From: Balaenoptera acutorostrata
Lineage: Eukaryota > Chordata > Mammalia > Artiodactyla > Balaenopteridae
Direction: 5' to 3'
DNA: 64,000 nucleotides
Assembly: GCF_949987535.1 (NCBI RefSeq)
Contig: NC_080081.1
Coordinates: 65,927,603 to 65,991,602 of the forward strand
Shown here: one piece after another, positions 1 through 11,530 of the stretch
Numbering within the stretch: position 1 is the first letter of the stretch
Layout of the letters: each line of letters starts with the position of its first letter
Program-made: the position numbers and the translations under genes
Notes under the pieces: generated by a model
Told to the model about the DNA's origin: nothing
Databases searched by the model: none
Seen by the model: only the letters and a program-made list of their open reading frames with translations

Positions 1-482
1 TCAGACCTCAAAGAGGGCGAGGGTCCTGAGAGACGGTCTCCCTGCCCGGGCTACACACGAGACCCGCCTGCCCTGGCTCACCCCATGTGGCCGCGAGAAC
101 ACTGAGATCAAGTTGCCCAGGCATGCTTCCATTTTGTTTGGGCTAAGGGTGTGTTAATGCCGTGGAAAGGAGCAAGAGAAGCTACCAATTTGGCCGCTGC
201 TTCTGAACATTTGCTCTGCATTCCTGAATCCTCCTGGTTAAAGAGAACTTCCTTGCAATTCTTTCCCCCGAGGCGGTGGGACAAGAACACACACATACTA
301 TACACATGCAAACACACACACGGAATTAAAACCTTTCGGAAATGAAAATCACTTATCGCAAGTGTACCCACATTCACATGCTCCTACTGGGAGAAATAAA
401 GAACTGTAAAAATGGGCGTGCACATAAAAATGACCAATTTCAGGGCCAATGTTGGTGTCTTTCAAAGGTCAATGTTATAATA
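1..482. other. Unassigned single-copy sequence
   Basis: I recognise no gene, exon or repeat here. There is a short CA-rich run around 288-322 and no reading frame longer than 89 codons. It is probably intergenic or intronic. Confidence 0.5.
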
Positions 483-705
483 ATAAACTACTTTGTAGTG
501 CCTTAGAGTTTGTAGAACAATTTCACGTCTCATCTGATCAGCCCAATGACTTTGTAAGGTAAGGATTAGCTTCCTCTCCATTTTAAGGAAATGAAAGATC
601 AGAGAAGTTAAGTGACTTGTTCAAGATTACACAGCAGTTAATTTCCAGACTCAGGATAGAAAACACGGGTCACTCCCACGCAACCTCTCTACCAAATGTG
701 GCTCT
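483..705 (-). repeat. MIR SINE fragment (minus)
   Basis: The stretch CAGAGAAGTTAAGTGACTTG near 601-620 is the reverse complement of the conserved MIR core. The segment before it (taatcctcac-like, then a CCATTTTA block) and the one after it (ACACAGCAGTTAATTTCCAG) follow MIR order. This is an old tRNA-core SINE shared by all mammals. Confidence 0.8.
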
Positions 706-2395
706 CTAATCCTGACCTTTGAAAGGCCAGAATTTAAGTGCCACGTGACTCATCTGTTTATATGGCTGGATGTTAGGCCTTGTGTGCTTTGAGGACCAGC
801 CTCTCCTGGGAGCCTTTGAGAACTGCAGACATGCAGACCCACCCCAGACCTTCAGGATTCCCCTCAGGTGATTCCCAGGCACAGTCGAGTTTGGGATGTC
901 CTGGGGGAGGGGGCTTGGGTTTCCGTCTCAGCTCTGCCACACGCAGGAGTTCCTGAGTGCCAGGACTGCATAACCTGGGGAACTCAGAAGAAAGACCCAT
1001 GCCAGGATCCCGCCAACGATGAGACAAAGACAGAGATTCACTCTGAAAAACGCCCCAGGTGGCTCTAATGTGTCACAGATTGAGAGCGATTGGAATAGAT
1101 CATTTCTGAGGTTCCTTCCCACCCTGGGTGAGTCTGAGAGCCTTCCCTTCCTCTGCCCGGGAAAAGGAGTTAAAACGTCCTTTTAACTTTAAAGAGGCCC
1201 CAAAGCATCATGCAGCACTCAAGGCCCTGGGGTGAGGAGGGGCTGGCCTGCACAGCTGGCCCTTCAGATGAAGCTCTCCAGTGTCCCTTAGGACTGGCCC
1301 AAGAGTCAGCAGATTGCAAACACCACCGAGAGTGCCAAGGAGAAAGTTCCAGACAAGATCTGGATCCCAGGAACATCCTGGCTGTTGCTGGTAAGGCATT
1401 GAGAGTCCCCAAGTCATTATTGTGTTAAAACAAAAACAAAAACAAATACCAAAACAAACCCCACAGTTCCCTGTGTGTACAGAGTCACGCTGGAAAATGT
1501 GGGAATGTGTTCAGGCTCCCGTGGAGCCATCTGCTTGAGCTATCAGGAGGGAACATTCGTTAGGGAGAGATTGCGCCCGGGTCAGGGGAGGACAGCTGTA
1601 CAGCTGGGGCCACTGAGCTAGCCCGTGCGTGAGGGAGCCGTAACTCGAGATGTCCCGTATTTCACTGCTTCTTAGACATGCAGAGGGGATGCCAGGCAGC
1701 AGGACCCACGATGATTTACTGGGTTTTGCAAAAGCAATCTAGAAACTGACAGAGGTTTCTGGTAGTGCTCCGTGCTGCCACTGTGAACACTCGTGTTCTC
1801 ATCTGCTCTCTGTGGCTGGTCAGGTCTCACTCTGGCCACGGGAGGCCACGTGCTTCAGCTGGGTGCCACACACAGAAAGGACACAGCTGTCGCGATCCCT
1901 GGCTGCCGGACCTGTGCCTGTCACGTCCCTCTTTGCTCTCTGCCTTTCCTCTCTCTTTCGCTCTCAGTTTTATGGCTTAGCAGCTGCATGGCTAATTATT
2001 TGATTTTCCTCCCCCTAAACTTCTTGGATTCCTCTCATCACCTCCTTCCTGCCTCTTCCCGGCCCTTATTCCCAGGGCACAATCCAATTCCCATAGCTAA
2101 GCCTCCCACTCGCTCTCCCAAGCTCAGGATCCCAGGGAATCTGGAAATACTGGTATAGACTTCTCCTGGATCTTGGAATAGAGGCAGGAAAGCTTCTAGG
2201 CTTTCGATACCCAGCATCTTTGACGCTTACCCTCTCCACGTGCATTGGCCGTCCCGTGACCACCACAGGACAGGTCAATGTGGTGACCAGCCATCTGTCA
2301 ACAAAGACGCCAAGGCAGGGAAGCGTCCTGTTCTCCTTGTAGGTCTAAGAGCAGCAGGATGTGGGCAGTGTGGTCGCGTGGGCCGCCTGATTACA
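706..2395. other. Unassigned sequence
   Basis: No repeat or exon could be named. An A-rich patch (AAAACAAAAACAAAAAC-like) lies at 1427-1462. The longest open frame (121 codons, 1793-2158, plus) is rich in Leu, Pro and Ser and resembles nothing known, so I treat it as chance. Confidence 0.5.
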
Positions 2396-2771
2396 AAAGC
2401 CAGTGGGTCGGGCTTCCTTGGTGGCGCAGTGGTTAAGAATCCGCCTGCCAATGCAGGGGACACGGGTTCGAGCCCCGGTCCGGGAAGATCCCACATGCGC
2501 CACAACTACTGAGCCTGCACTCTAGAGCCCACGGGCCACACTACTGAGCCTGTGTGCCACTACTACTGAAGCCCGCATGCCTAGAGCCCGTGCTCCGCAA
2601 CAAGAGAAGCCACTGCAATGAGAAGCCCGTGCACCGCAACAAAGGGTAACCCCCACTCGCCACAGCTAGAGAAAGCCCTCACGCAGCAATGAAGACCCAA
2701 CGCAGCCCAAAATATAAATAAATAAGTAAATAAATTTATTAAAAAATAAAATAAAATAAAGCCAATTGGTC
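2396..2771 (+). repeat. CHR-type tRNA SINE with target-site duplication
   Basis: The element body is about 2410-2757. It starts GGCTTCCTTGGTGGCGCAGT, has the B box GGTTCGAGCCC at 2465-2475, and ends in an A-rich (AAAT/AAATA)n tail. A 14-bp imperfect target-site duplication AAAGCCAGTGGGTC (2396-2409) / AAAGCCAATTGGTC (2758-2771) brackets it. The tRNA-like head supplies a pol III promoter; the body is the long CHR form. It landed at the very start of the MER5-like element that continues downstream. Confidence 0.93.
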
Positions 2772-2930
2772 TCAATCCTGCTACATCTTAGAATCCTCTG
2801 GGAAATTTTCAGAACGTACAAATTCCTGGGCCTCACTCCTGGACTTCTGTCTTAACTGGGCTGGAGTGATGCACAGGTTAGGTATTTTTTTTTAAACAAG
2901 CTGTTGGCTGGGTTGAGAGCCACAGCTGCT
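2772..2930 (+). mobile_element. MER5-like hAT nonautonomous DNA transposon
   Basis: CTCAATCCTGCTACATCTTA, then CTGGGCCTCACTC near 2827, then a GGTTGAGAGCC end near 2911 follow the order of MER5B/MER5A consensus sequences. It is a short degraded element with no coding capacity. Its first bases are shared with the target site of the upstream SINE. Confidence 0.7.
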
Positions 2931-3799
2931 CCACTTTCCTTGGGTAGCGTCTGAAATAGGTGTCAAGTCACCACATCCCCACTCCCAAGATGGACGGTGT
3001 GGTATTCCCCAAATTGAATTCTAGAGTCTATGTGAAAGTGAACAGGGATACCTCATGTTTGCCGATCCATGGGGGAAGGCCAATGTGAATGCTAGTGCTG
3101 GAAAAAAATGTGATTGTGCTGTTGCCTGGCACATAGTATTAACTGCTGACTAAGTGCTGCCCGATAGTCCTCCCAGAGGGGCTGGCTGTAATGAACAGGA
3201 CGGAGGCATCCGACTCGTGTGTAATTACACGTTAGTGCCGCTAAGTGCAGCTCACACCTACTGCTCTCCTTGAGGCCTCCGGGCCAGCGGGCAGACTTTG
3301 CATTGCTTATTCAGTTATGTTATGTGTCCACAGCCTAATCGCTTTTAGATTTGCCCTAATTTCTTTTGCAGGGGAGCACCTCTGGAATGGGTATCATTTG
3401 CGTATCTGTCTCAATTACCCTTTCCTGACCAAGAAAATGGGAACTGCCGCCAGCCCTGGGATGCAGCTGGGTTGATTGGGGCTATGGGGAGAGGAGGAAG
3501 CATAGAATCACACATCTGCCTGCTTCCAGCTGTGTGGGACCCCACCAAACCGGCCTCCCCTCGCCTGTCCCTCCCTGTTCATGGTGGAAGCCACATGCGC
3601 TCTTGATCCAAAAATGTGCCTTTAGACATCGTCTCCATCTACGGCAACAGATTGTGAAGGAAAGAGTTTTTAAAAGGGACACGTGTGCAGGAGCTCCAAC
3701 CCCTGCTGGCGGGGTTTCCCCACAAAGAAGCCGGGATATCACGGCTACAAGGGATCCAGAATGTTATTCAGCTTGGGGCCACGTATTCAAAGGTTTATG
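2931..3799. other. Unassigned sequence
   Basis: No recognisable repeat or exon. The open frames on both strands (up to 97 codons at 3534-3827) overlap one another and look like chance. Confidence 0.5.
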
Positions 3800-4002
3800 C
3801 AGCTCTGTTGGATGGAGCTTTCTGTGATGATGGAAATGTCCTCTAACTGTGTTATCCAGTTCAATGGCCACTAGCCACGTGTGGCTATTGAACACTCAGA
3901 ATTGTCTAGAAACTGAACTTTTAAGCTTATTTAATTTAGTTAGTTTAAACTTAAATTTAAGTAGCCCCATGTGGCCAGGGGCCTTTGGATTGGACAGCTC
4001 AG
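3800..4002. mobile_element. hAT-Charlie nonautonomous element (MER3-like group)
   Basis: The element starts CAGCTCTGTTGGATGGAGCT and ends TTGGATTGGACAGCTCAG. Inside are paired motifs of the type CACTAGCCACGTGTGGCTATTG and a TTAATTTAGTTAG-type AT core. This follows the order of small Charlie-derived elements that read GCTGTCCAATAG...TATTGGACAGC. It is full length, about 203 bp, and noncoding. Confidence 0.75.
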
Positions 4003-5985
4003 GTATACAGAATCAGGCAAGGGGGAGAGACCTGGGTCCAGATACGACCCCAGGCCGTGGGAGGGACTCGTGCCCTGTCTAAAGAAGGCTCACTCGACCC
4101 CAAGAAATTGTTGCCGTGTGGCAATGTTACGGGCTCAGCAGTGAGATATTCTGTGTTTTCAAGAGAAGACAGCAATCCAGGTTTTTGTTTGAAACCTCCT
4201 AAGTTTTAAATGTTGGAAACTAGTCAAAAATTTTAAAGAGCTTGTAACTTTCCTTTTAGTACAATTCCTTCATTTTATATCTGAGGAAATGGAGACTCAG
4301 GGAACTGACATGTCCTCCCCAAGGCTGCAAAGCAAGTGGGTGACACAGCCTTACCTGGTCTTATTCTCGATTCACCTCTCATCTCTTAATCTGTGTCCGT
4401 GCTCTTTTTCTATATTCTCACTCTAGATGGTACCTATTTTATCCTCCAGACATTTTCATTTTCCCAAACTGACCTGTGAGTTTGTTCTCCCCTCTTATTC
4501 TTCCAGCCAGCGAGAATTTTCTCCAAGCATCTGAAATGCCCTCGTGGCAAAGGAGAGAGAATTTTTGCTTCTCGGATTTAGGGGGCTGGAAGCAGTCTGT
4601 CTAGAAGTCTGAAATTCCTTTGAAGTCTCATATTTTATCTTAAAAAAATCCATGCAAACTTGGCAGTCTACTCCTTAATATATTTGTGCTTATTTAGTAT
4701 TAAGACAAAATCCTCCTTTATATTTTCAAGTAAAACTGAAGTTCCTAAGAGAAGCACCAATTTAATCTTACAGTTTCAGGAATTATCTGGCCCACAAGCT
4801 CATACCATTTTAGTACCTCATACTCCAGTTTGAAAAGTGCTGATGCATGGCAAACAATTTTGATGGTCAGCTGAAATTTCTCTGCCTTCCCAACGCACCA
4901 TCACTGAACAGGTAGAGAGGAGACTTCTTGTTTGGGGATGTCAGGATTTCTCGTCTTTTCCAGAAAGATGTGAATAGTTTGGGGCATGAACTTGGATCGT
5001 ATCTCATTATCCTTGAATTTCAGATATTTCAAAGGCATAAATACAGAGATAGGGTAAAGCAGGGAATATAATCAGGAACAAAGGGATCAATCCAATGTCA
5101 CTGGCTATTTGAATGGCGTTGTCTTCCAGGAGACTTGTCTCTAGAAAGTGAGAAATATGGAAGTAATAAGGAAGGAAACCATCTTGCGGGGGGAGAGAGT
5201 AAACAACCTTAATTCAGCCTCCCATTGCATGTTCTTAAGGCAAATGTGCAGGTATTCCAGCTCACATGTGTATATATACACCTTGAAGAGAGGATGCAGA
5301 TAAAAGAAGGGTAGCTCTCATAAAGAAAAGCCACAGACTATCAGTCCTGGGTTAATTTTGTTGCTCTGTGGCTTCTTGATACATCAACTTGTTTTCTGTG
5401 TTTTTGCATTATCCCCTCCTTACCTCAAAGGCGTCCAGTCAGTTAGACGTAAAGGAAAATTTAAGAATATTGACATTGAGTTTGCAGCTAGTCATGGCTT
5501 AATAAAGTTAGGAGAGAAAAGTATCTTGAGCATTTTTTACTTAGATAAAAGACTGGGAAAATGTGGGACACTTTGTGAATTTACTGTCACTTACTGTCTG
5601 CATTTACATGCAGAGTGCAATGCATTATGGATTCTCATGAAAGGGATTGGTTTTACAATGAGCTTTGGTTGATCTGGGCAAATCCTAAGGTCTTCTTGGT
5701 CTCCCTCCTACATTCTGTTTTTTGTTTTGTTTTGTTTTAATCTTGAAATTTCCAGAAGGTATCCAGGATTTCAACTATCACTTTCCCAATTCCCCAAAAC
5801 ATCACCCCATATTTTGAATTGCCTACTGGATACATCCTCCCTCTTGAGATAACCATAGCATATCAAACTTAAAATTTGCTAAAGAAAATGTATTATCTTT
5901 TCTCCCAAACCTGCTCTATATCCTATACTTTCTCTCTCAGATAGAGGTGAAATGGCTCACTTAGTTTTTCAAGTTAGATAATCCT
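4003..5985. other. Mostly unassigned, with a MIR-like patch
   Basis: Positions 4260-4352 (ATCTGAGGAAATGGAGACTC, then AAGGCTGCAAAGCAAGTGGG) look like a minus-strand MIR core. The rest is AT-rich and unassigned. A 104-codon plus frame at 5358-5672 is fairly long for AT-rich sequence, but it has no recognisable domain, splice context or Kozak support. Confidence 0.45.
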
Positions 5986-6890
5986 CCATCATCTCCGAGT
6001 TTTCTTTTTCTTTTCCTTCCACATTCAAGTAGTTGCCTATCTTGTCAAATTTCTCCTGATATATCTGGCAGCATTCCCAGTGCTATGACTTTGCTTCATA
6101 CCATCATGTCTTGTCTAGACTATTGCTACGGCCTCTAAATGATTTTTTTTCCTGACTTCTGGTCCCTCTCACCTCTGGAGTCGCTTTAACACTGCCCTCC
6201 TGAAATCATTAAAAAAAAAATTGGATATAGCAGTCTCCTGCTTCAGATTCCCTGCAGACCCTTGCTGTTCCAGGATAAGGTTTAAATTCGTTGTAAAGGT
6301 TGCATGATTTGTCCCAAACTGATGCCAATTTAGTTTTTCAACCTAAGCCTTTTCCAGTTTCCACCTACGTATTCGACAGTCAAGCCACACAGCAGCCCGT
6401 TCCTCAGACCTGGCACACCCTTTCGTGACCCTGGGTTGCTGCTGCATCATCCCCTCTGCCTGCTGGGATGCTCTTTCCTTTCTTCTTATTTCTCATTCAT
6501 CTTTCAAGATCAGTTTCGAATGCCAGCTCCTTTAAAAATTGTCTGCAATTCCTCCAGTCACGATTAGCTATTCTGACTCTTGTACTTCCCAGTGCCTCAT
6601 CCGTGGCTCTTTTACAGCTGTGATGCTTTGTAATTTACTGGTTTATAGTTTCTCCGTATTGTCCACTAGATAATGAGATCCTGAAGGCCCATATCTTGTT
6701 CATCTCTGTGTCCCAGGGCCTGGCACAAGTGGATGCCCAGTAAGCCTTTATCCAAGCACTAATCTTACTAATCACAGTGGCCAATGGTGAACTCCTTAAG
6801 AGGAAGGATCACGTTTTAGACATCTTTTCACTGTCAGTGCCCGTCAGCTCCTGAGTGCTCTCTAAGAGTTTATGGGCATAATAAATTAGT
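5986..6890 (+). repeat. L2 LINE 3' region (two adjoining pieces)
   Basis: Phrases such as CTGCTTCAGATTCCCTGCAG, CCTTTCAAGATCAG-like text and GATCCTGAAGGCCCATATCT followed by CCCAGGGCCTGGCACAAG are L2 ORF2-end and 3' UTR sequence in plus orientation, ending near 6765. A second L2 3' end begins immediately after (GAACTCCTTAAGAGGAAGGA, 6790-6809) and runs to about 6890. Both are inactive fragments. Confidence 0.75.
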
Positions 6891-7780
6891 AATTCCCAGA
6901 AATTAAATATGGTGATAAAGATCTCTGTCCTTCAGTTTTGTGCCCTTGGAAAGTTACAAATCATTGTTGGGAGGGAACCAACAGTCTGAAGACCAACAGT
7001 CCATCATAACGGCCATGCTTTTTGCGTTCATTTTATTTCTACCCAGAAATTATACTAAGAATGGTGATAGCTACTCTTTACCGAGGGTGTGCAATGTGTC
7101 AAGTTTTGCATTAAAAATTACCTCATCCAACTAACATTTCTTTAAAAGGAGCTATGACTGAACTAAAGGCTATCATCAGAAAAACTCTGGAATTTATTTA
7201 AAATTACCTTGTACACATCTGAAAGACTCAAATTATTGTTTAAGCCTCTCAGACATTACACCACTAATCCTTTTCTAATGATCTCATCTTAAGACATAAC
7301 ACCAGCAGGAGAACGGTTGAGCCTCCCCCCATAACAACATAATGAGCAGATTTGGGTATTTACATAATAACTCAGAATGATTTCAGGCATTTTAGACAAA
7401 ATATACAGCCACTTAGATTGCTGTCACTGCAGTTATCTCATCGCTCTTAGAAATTAAATGGAGATGGAAATGGAAAAAGTGAAAATATGGGAGTTCTTGG
7501 AGCTGTTGTACTTGGTTTAGCTACTTAAATGTTCTGGGTCTGAAGCAAAATGCCACCATTAGGAGATTTGGTTCACAGAAAATGCAACCATTAAAGCTTT
7601 GTGCAAGATATCAAAAATCGATCTGAAGTAGAAGTAATTAGATTCCAGAAATCCTTTTGAAAATGGCTACTATTTGACATTTGTAGAGGGGGGAAACTGA
7701 TGATCCTGGGGGTAAGATAACTTACCAAATTCCCTATTTCTGACTCATATACCATCTTTATTTAATATTTTACTTCTAGC
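6891..7780. other. Unassigned AT-rich sequence
   Basis: No repeat consensus or exon signal recognised. Several TAATTA/AAATTA motifs occur, which is expected at this base composition. Confidence 0.5.
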
Positions 7781-8560
7781 TTCATCTTTTAAACTTCACA
7801 AATGGGGCACCGTATTTATTATTTTGTACTTTATTTACCCACATGTTTGTTATTTTCTTTACTCCTCATTTCTTCTTGAGAATCATTTTATTTCCTTCTG
7901 AGATCATTTTCTTCTTTCTGAAATTCATTCTTTAGAACTTCCTTAACTGAGTGTTTGTTGGTAATAACCTCTCTCAGGTTTTTTTCTCACTTGAAGTTAC
8001 GTTCATTTCATCCTCATAGTTGAAAGATAGTTTTGCTGGATTATCAATGATTTTTTTCTCGATTGCTGCTGTTTGTGAGTCAGCTGTTGGGCTACAGCTC
8101 TTTGTAGGTTAGCTGTCCTTTTCTCTGGGTGCTTCTTTGACTTCAGTGATTCTGCAGTCTTGCTCTGATGTGTCTGGGTGGGGCTTTCTTTGGAAATGCT
8201 GGTGTTCATTGGGCTCCTGGAATCAGGGAATCGTGTTGTCAACTCCAGAAAGGTCTCATCCGTTATCTCTTTTAATATCTCCCCATCCCCCATCTCCTGT
8301 GTGCTCCCTGTAGATTGATATTAGAACTTTGCCCTTGACCTCCTCGCCCCTTGACCTCCTCGCCCCTTGGCCTCCCTTTCACATTTTTCATCTCTTTGCC
8401 ACTTTATGCCTCATTTTTGGTAAATTTTTCAGCTTGATCTTTAACTTCATTAATTTCCTCTTCAGTTCTGACTAGTTATATCAGCTTTTGGTTTCTCAAA
8501 TTTCTAATTGACCTTTTTTTAAAATCAAAATCTTTCTTCTTATATTGAGTTGGGGTGTCT
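7781..8560 (-). repeat. Degraded L1-like LINE fragment (minus)
   Basis: The T-rich strand reads like the antisense of an old L1: TTGAAAGATAGTTTTGCTGG near 8021, CATTGGGCTCCTGGAATCAG near 8208 and TCTTTTAATATCTCCCC near 8268. Frames are broken throughout. It contains the 16-bp tandem repeat listed separately. The subfamily cannot be given by eye. Confidence 0.45.
8335..8376. repeat. Short tandem repeat, 16-bp unit
   Basis: The unit TTGACCTCCTCGCCCC occurs twice back to back (8335-8350, 8351-8366), followed by a partial third copy TTGGCCTCCC. Near-identity of the two full copies points to a recent duplication inside an old repeat. Confidence 0.9.
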
Positions 8561-9471
8561 CTCTCTCTTTTTCTTTGTAAATAGTTGTTTCTTGGGACTT
8601 CACTGCAGGAATTCTTTGAGACCTAGGTTGAAGTCTCTTGTACTCAATTTGTGGCTTACGTTTTTAGAGTGAATCCCAGCCCCAAACTATTTTAAGTGTG
8701 GGTTTATAGTTAGATATTCTCAGCAGAGAATTCCCCCCACCCCACTTCTTATTCCTCCATCAAGAACAAAGGACAAAACAGACATATTTATTTCTTTCTC
8801 TTCTGGAGTTTCCTTTTTATGTTCACTTGCTGAAAGTGTTTCCCTTTTGAGGTCCTGGAATTTTTTTTTTTTTTTTTTGGCCAGTGTTTCCTCTGACTCC
8901 TCATCCGACTCTAGCCGAGGTGTGTTTCCTGTCCTGCAGGCATGGAACCTGTTAACTCCCCAGGGGCTAGGTCACAGTGGTCGGCAGATGACGCAGGGAA
9001 GGTCCGCTCCAGCAGCAGCTTACCTCCCTGGATTCATGCTGTCTTACTGTCTCTAGCCTCTGAGAATTCACCTTACTTTCTTCCAGCTGTACCATACATT
9101 GCAAAACATATTTTAAAATTCATTCAGTGTTTCAGATATTTCCAGAAGCAGACATTTCCAGGGAGAATTAACTCTCCAACGTCTGATCAATACAATAGTT
9201 GTCATTCCTGTTTGAAAGTTTAGAAGTACATTGACCAACAGGATAAGTGACTTTCTTGATAAATAATCAGTGTGTACACCAGATACTCAGGCCAGTATCT
9301 TCGTTACTGTCTTAGCTGACAAGACAGCAGTCTTTCTACTACCTCATATTATAAAGATGTTTAAAGGACATTCGATGACCTTGCTTCATACTTCTTAGAG
9401 AACATAGTATTCGTTAGATAGGAGATCCTTATCTTCCCACTGCACAATCCACCAACATACCTGCTTCCGAT
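8561..9471. other. Unassigned sequence with a poly-T run
   Basis: A run of about 18 T lies near 8861-8878. No SINE body adjoins it that I can name. The remaining sequence shows no exon or repeat consensus. Confidence 0.45.
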
Positions 9472-9810
9472 CAGTCGTCCCTCCATTTCCACAGGGGATT
9501 GGTCCCAGAACCCTGCCACCCCACTCCCAATACCAAAATCCTCGGATGCTCAAGTCCCTTATATAAAACGGTAAGGTATTTGTATGTAACCTGTAACCTA
9601 CGCACATCCTCCTATACACTTTAAATCATCTCTAGATGACTTACAGTACCTAACACAATGTAAACTCTATGTAAATAGTGGCCAGCATGTGGCAAATTCA
9701 AGTTTTGCTTTTTGGAACTTTCTGGAATTAAAAAATATGTATAGATTTTTGATCTGCAGTTGGTTGAATCCACAGATGTGGAAGGAACCCGCAGATAGGG
9801 AAAGCTGACT
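9472..9810 (+). mobile_element. MER2 (Tigger-group) nonautonomous DNA transposon
   Basis: It opens CAGTCGTCCCTCC and continues GGGGATTGGTCCCAGAACCC, CCAAAATCCTCGGATGCTCA, CCTACGCACATCCTCC and GGTTGAATCCACAGATGTGG, then closes at GAAAGCTGAC. This is MER2 order and about its usual full length (roughly 340 bp). A TA follows the 3' end, as expected for Tc1/mariner-type insertion. It is a noncoding relic. Confidence 0.88.
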
Positions 9811-10086
9811 ATACTCATTCTTACTGCCCTGCCTTCTATTTCTGTGGTGAAATTTCTGCTTTCACCTAAGTTTGCCCTTTCTAGCTGTGCTTTGGACTCC
9901 TTTCTGCTCACTGTGTCCTGGCCTTTCTCCTTGCAATCATCAGTTTATTTGCTGCTTCACCAGTTTCCCTCTCTCCACTGAACTACTACCATTATCACTA
10001 GTATATCCATGTAGAACCCCTTCCTGTGACCTCCACATCCACCTCCAGCTACTGCTTCATCTCTCTGATGCCCTTTACAGCAACTG
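9811..10086 (+). repeat. L2 LINE, left part (interrupted by Tigger1)
   Basis: Sequence such as CCTCCACATCCACCTCCAGC and the pyrimidine-rich text before it fit L2 ORF2 in plus orientation. The same L2 resumes at 11051 after the Tigger1 insertion. Confidence 0.55.
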
Positions 10087-11050
10087 CAGGCATACCTTGG
10101 TTTATTGCACGTCACAGATATTGCTTTTTTTTTTTTTTTTTTTTTACAAATTGAAGGTTTGTGTCAACCGGCGTGCAGCTAGTCTGTCGGTGTCATTTTT
10201 CCAGCAGCGCTTGCTCTGCTGTGTCTCTGTGTCACATTTTGGTAATTCGTGCACTATTTCAAACTTTTTCATTGTTATCATATTTGTTATGGTGATCTGT
10301 GATCAGTGATCTTCGATGTTATTATTATAACTGCAGATGTGGTAGAAATAGCAGGAGAACTAGAGTTAGAAGTGGAGCCTGAAGATGTGCCTGAATTGCT
10401 GCCATCTCATGGTAAAACTTTCACGGATGAGGAGTTGCTTCCTATGGATGAGCAAAGAAAGTGGTTTCTTGGGATGGAACCTACTTCTGATGAAGGTGCT
10501 GTGAAGATGGTTGAAATGGCAGCAAAGGATTTAGAACATGACATAGACTTCGTTGATAAAGCAGTGGCAGGGTTGGAGAGGATTGACTCCAATTTTGAAA
10601 GCAGATCTACCGTGGGTAAAATGCTGTCAAACAGCACCGCACGCTACAGAGAAATCGATCGTGAAAGGAAGCGTCAATCGATGTGGCAAACTTCACTGTG
10701 GTCTTATTTTAAGAAACTGTCACGGCCACCCCACCTTCAGCACCCACCACCCTGATCGGTCAGCAGCCATCAACATCCGGGCAAGACCCTCCACCAGCAA
10801 AAAGATTCTGACCTGCTGGAGGCTCAGATGACGGTTAGCACTTTTTTAGCAAGAAAGTATTTTTCAATTAAGGTACGTACATCGTTTTTTGACATAATGC
10901 TATTGCACATTTAACAGACTATAGTATAGTGTAAACATAACTTTTATAGGCACTGGGAAACCAAAAAATTCATATGACTTGCTCTATGACAATATTCACT
11001 TTATTAGGGTGGTCTGGAGCTGAACCCACAATATCTCCAAGGCATGCCTG
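10087..11050 (+). mobile_element. Tigger1 (pogo/Tc1-mariner) deletion derivative
   Basis: The ends are CAGGCATACCTTGG at 10087 and CCAAGGCATGCCTG up to 11050. They are inverted repeats of Tigger1 type, followed by TA. The 5' noncoding part (AAATTGAAGGTTTGTGTCAA, then GGTGATCTGTGATCAGTGAT) jumps straight into the 3' part of the transposase gene near 10325. Only about 0.96 kb of the usual roughly 2.4 kb remains, so the DNA-binding domain and most of the catalytic domain are lost. The downstream part, including AACATAACTTTTATAGGCAC, is well preserved. It sits inside an L2 in plus orientation and cannot move itself. Confidence 0.93.
10306..10755 (+). pseudogene. Tigger1 transposase C-terminal remnant
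   Basis: This 149-codon open frame is the surviving C-terminal tail of the Tigger1 (pogo-type DDE) transposase. Visible landmarks are the acidic stretch ELELEVEPEDVPELLPSH, then DEELLPMDEQRKWFLGMEP, KAVAGLERIDSNFESRSTVG and a basic RERKRQSMWQTS segment followed by a Pro-rich end. The upstream helix-turn-helix DNA-binding region and the DDE catalytic core are missing. The start codon lies in noncoding 5' transposon sequence fused by the internal deletion, so the ATG has no biological meaning. The frame has stayed open although its host element is old; at 450 bp this could be luck. I infer no function. Human domesticated relatives of this family (for example TIGD genes) are full length, unlike this one. 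Confidence 0.88.
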
Positions 11051-11530
11051 TAATTAAAAGTGTTTTCTAAGTCACAGTTTCCACTCCTTTTTCCACATTC
11101 TCTCCTTCAGTCCATTACAACTGGGGGCTTCTCTCCTTTCTAGTTGCTCATGTCAAGATCACTTTCACGTTGTCAAGACCAATGATCATCAGTCTGTTCT
11201 TACTTGACCTCTGAGCCGCCTTTGGCACCACTAACCATTCTCTTTCTCCTTGAAACACCTTCTTCTTTTGGCTTCTGTCATACCACACACTCTGCTTGTT
11301 CTCTTCCTACCGTAACACTTCTTCCTTTGTAAGTCCTTCTCCTCTGCTGGACCTCTAAATTTTGGAGTGCTCGGAGGTTATGTGCTGGATCTGCCTTCTC
11401 TTCTCCATCTGCAAATGTCTCCTGGGTAATTACTGTAATTCCACTGGTTTTGACTCTTAAACCTGTAGCTTCAGCCCAGAATGTCCACTGTATTCCCAGG
11501 ACCTGAAATAGTGTTTAACACATAATATGT
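11051..11530 (+). repeat. L2 LINE, right part (reverse transcriptase region)
   Basis: TCTTACTTGACCTCTGAGCC, CCTTGAAACACCTTCTTCTT, TTGGCTTCTG and CGACCTCTAAATTTTGGAGT-like text match the L2 ORF2 segment encoding the reverse transcriptase motifs around LDLSAAFDT. The frame is broken many times. It is continuous with 9811-10086 once Tigger1 is removed. Confidence 0.8.

Noticed and set aside
2465..2475. tRNA gene signals (GGTTCGAGCCC B boxes at several sites).
   Set aside because: Each lies in a SINE head; no cloverleaf tRNA gene is present.
5358..5672. 104-codon frame in AT-rich sequence.
   Set aside because: Longer than expected at that composition, but no recognisable motif, no splice signals of note and no retrocopy hallmarks. 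A tblastn search would settle it.
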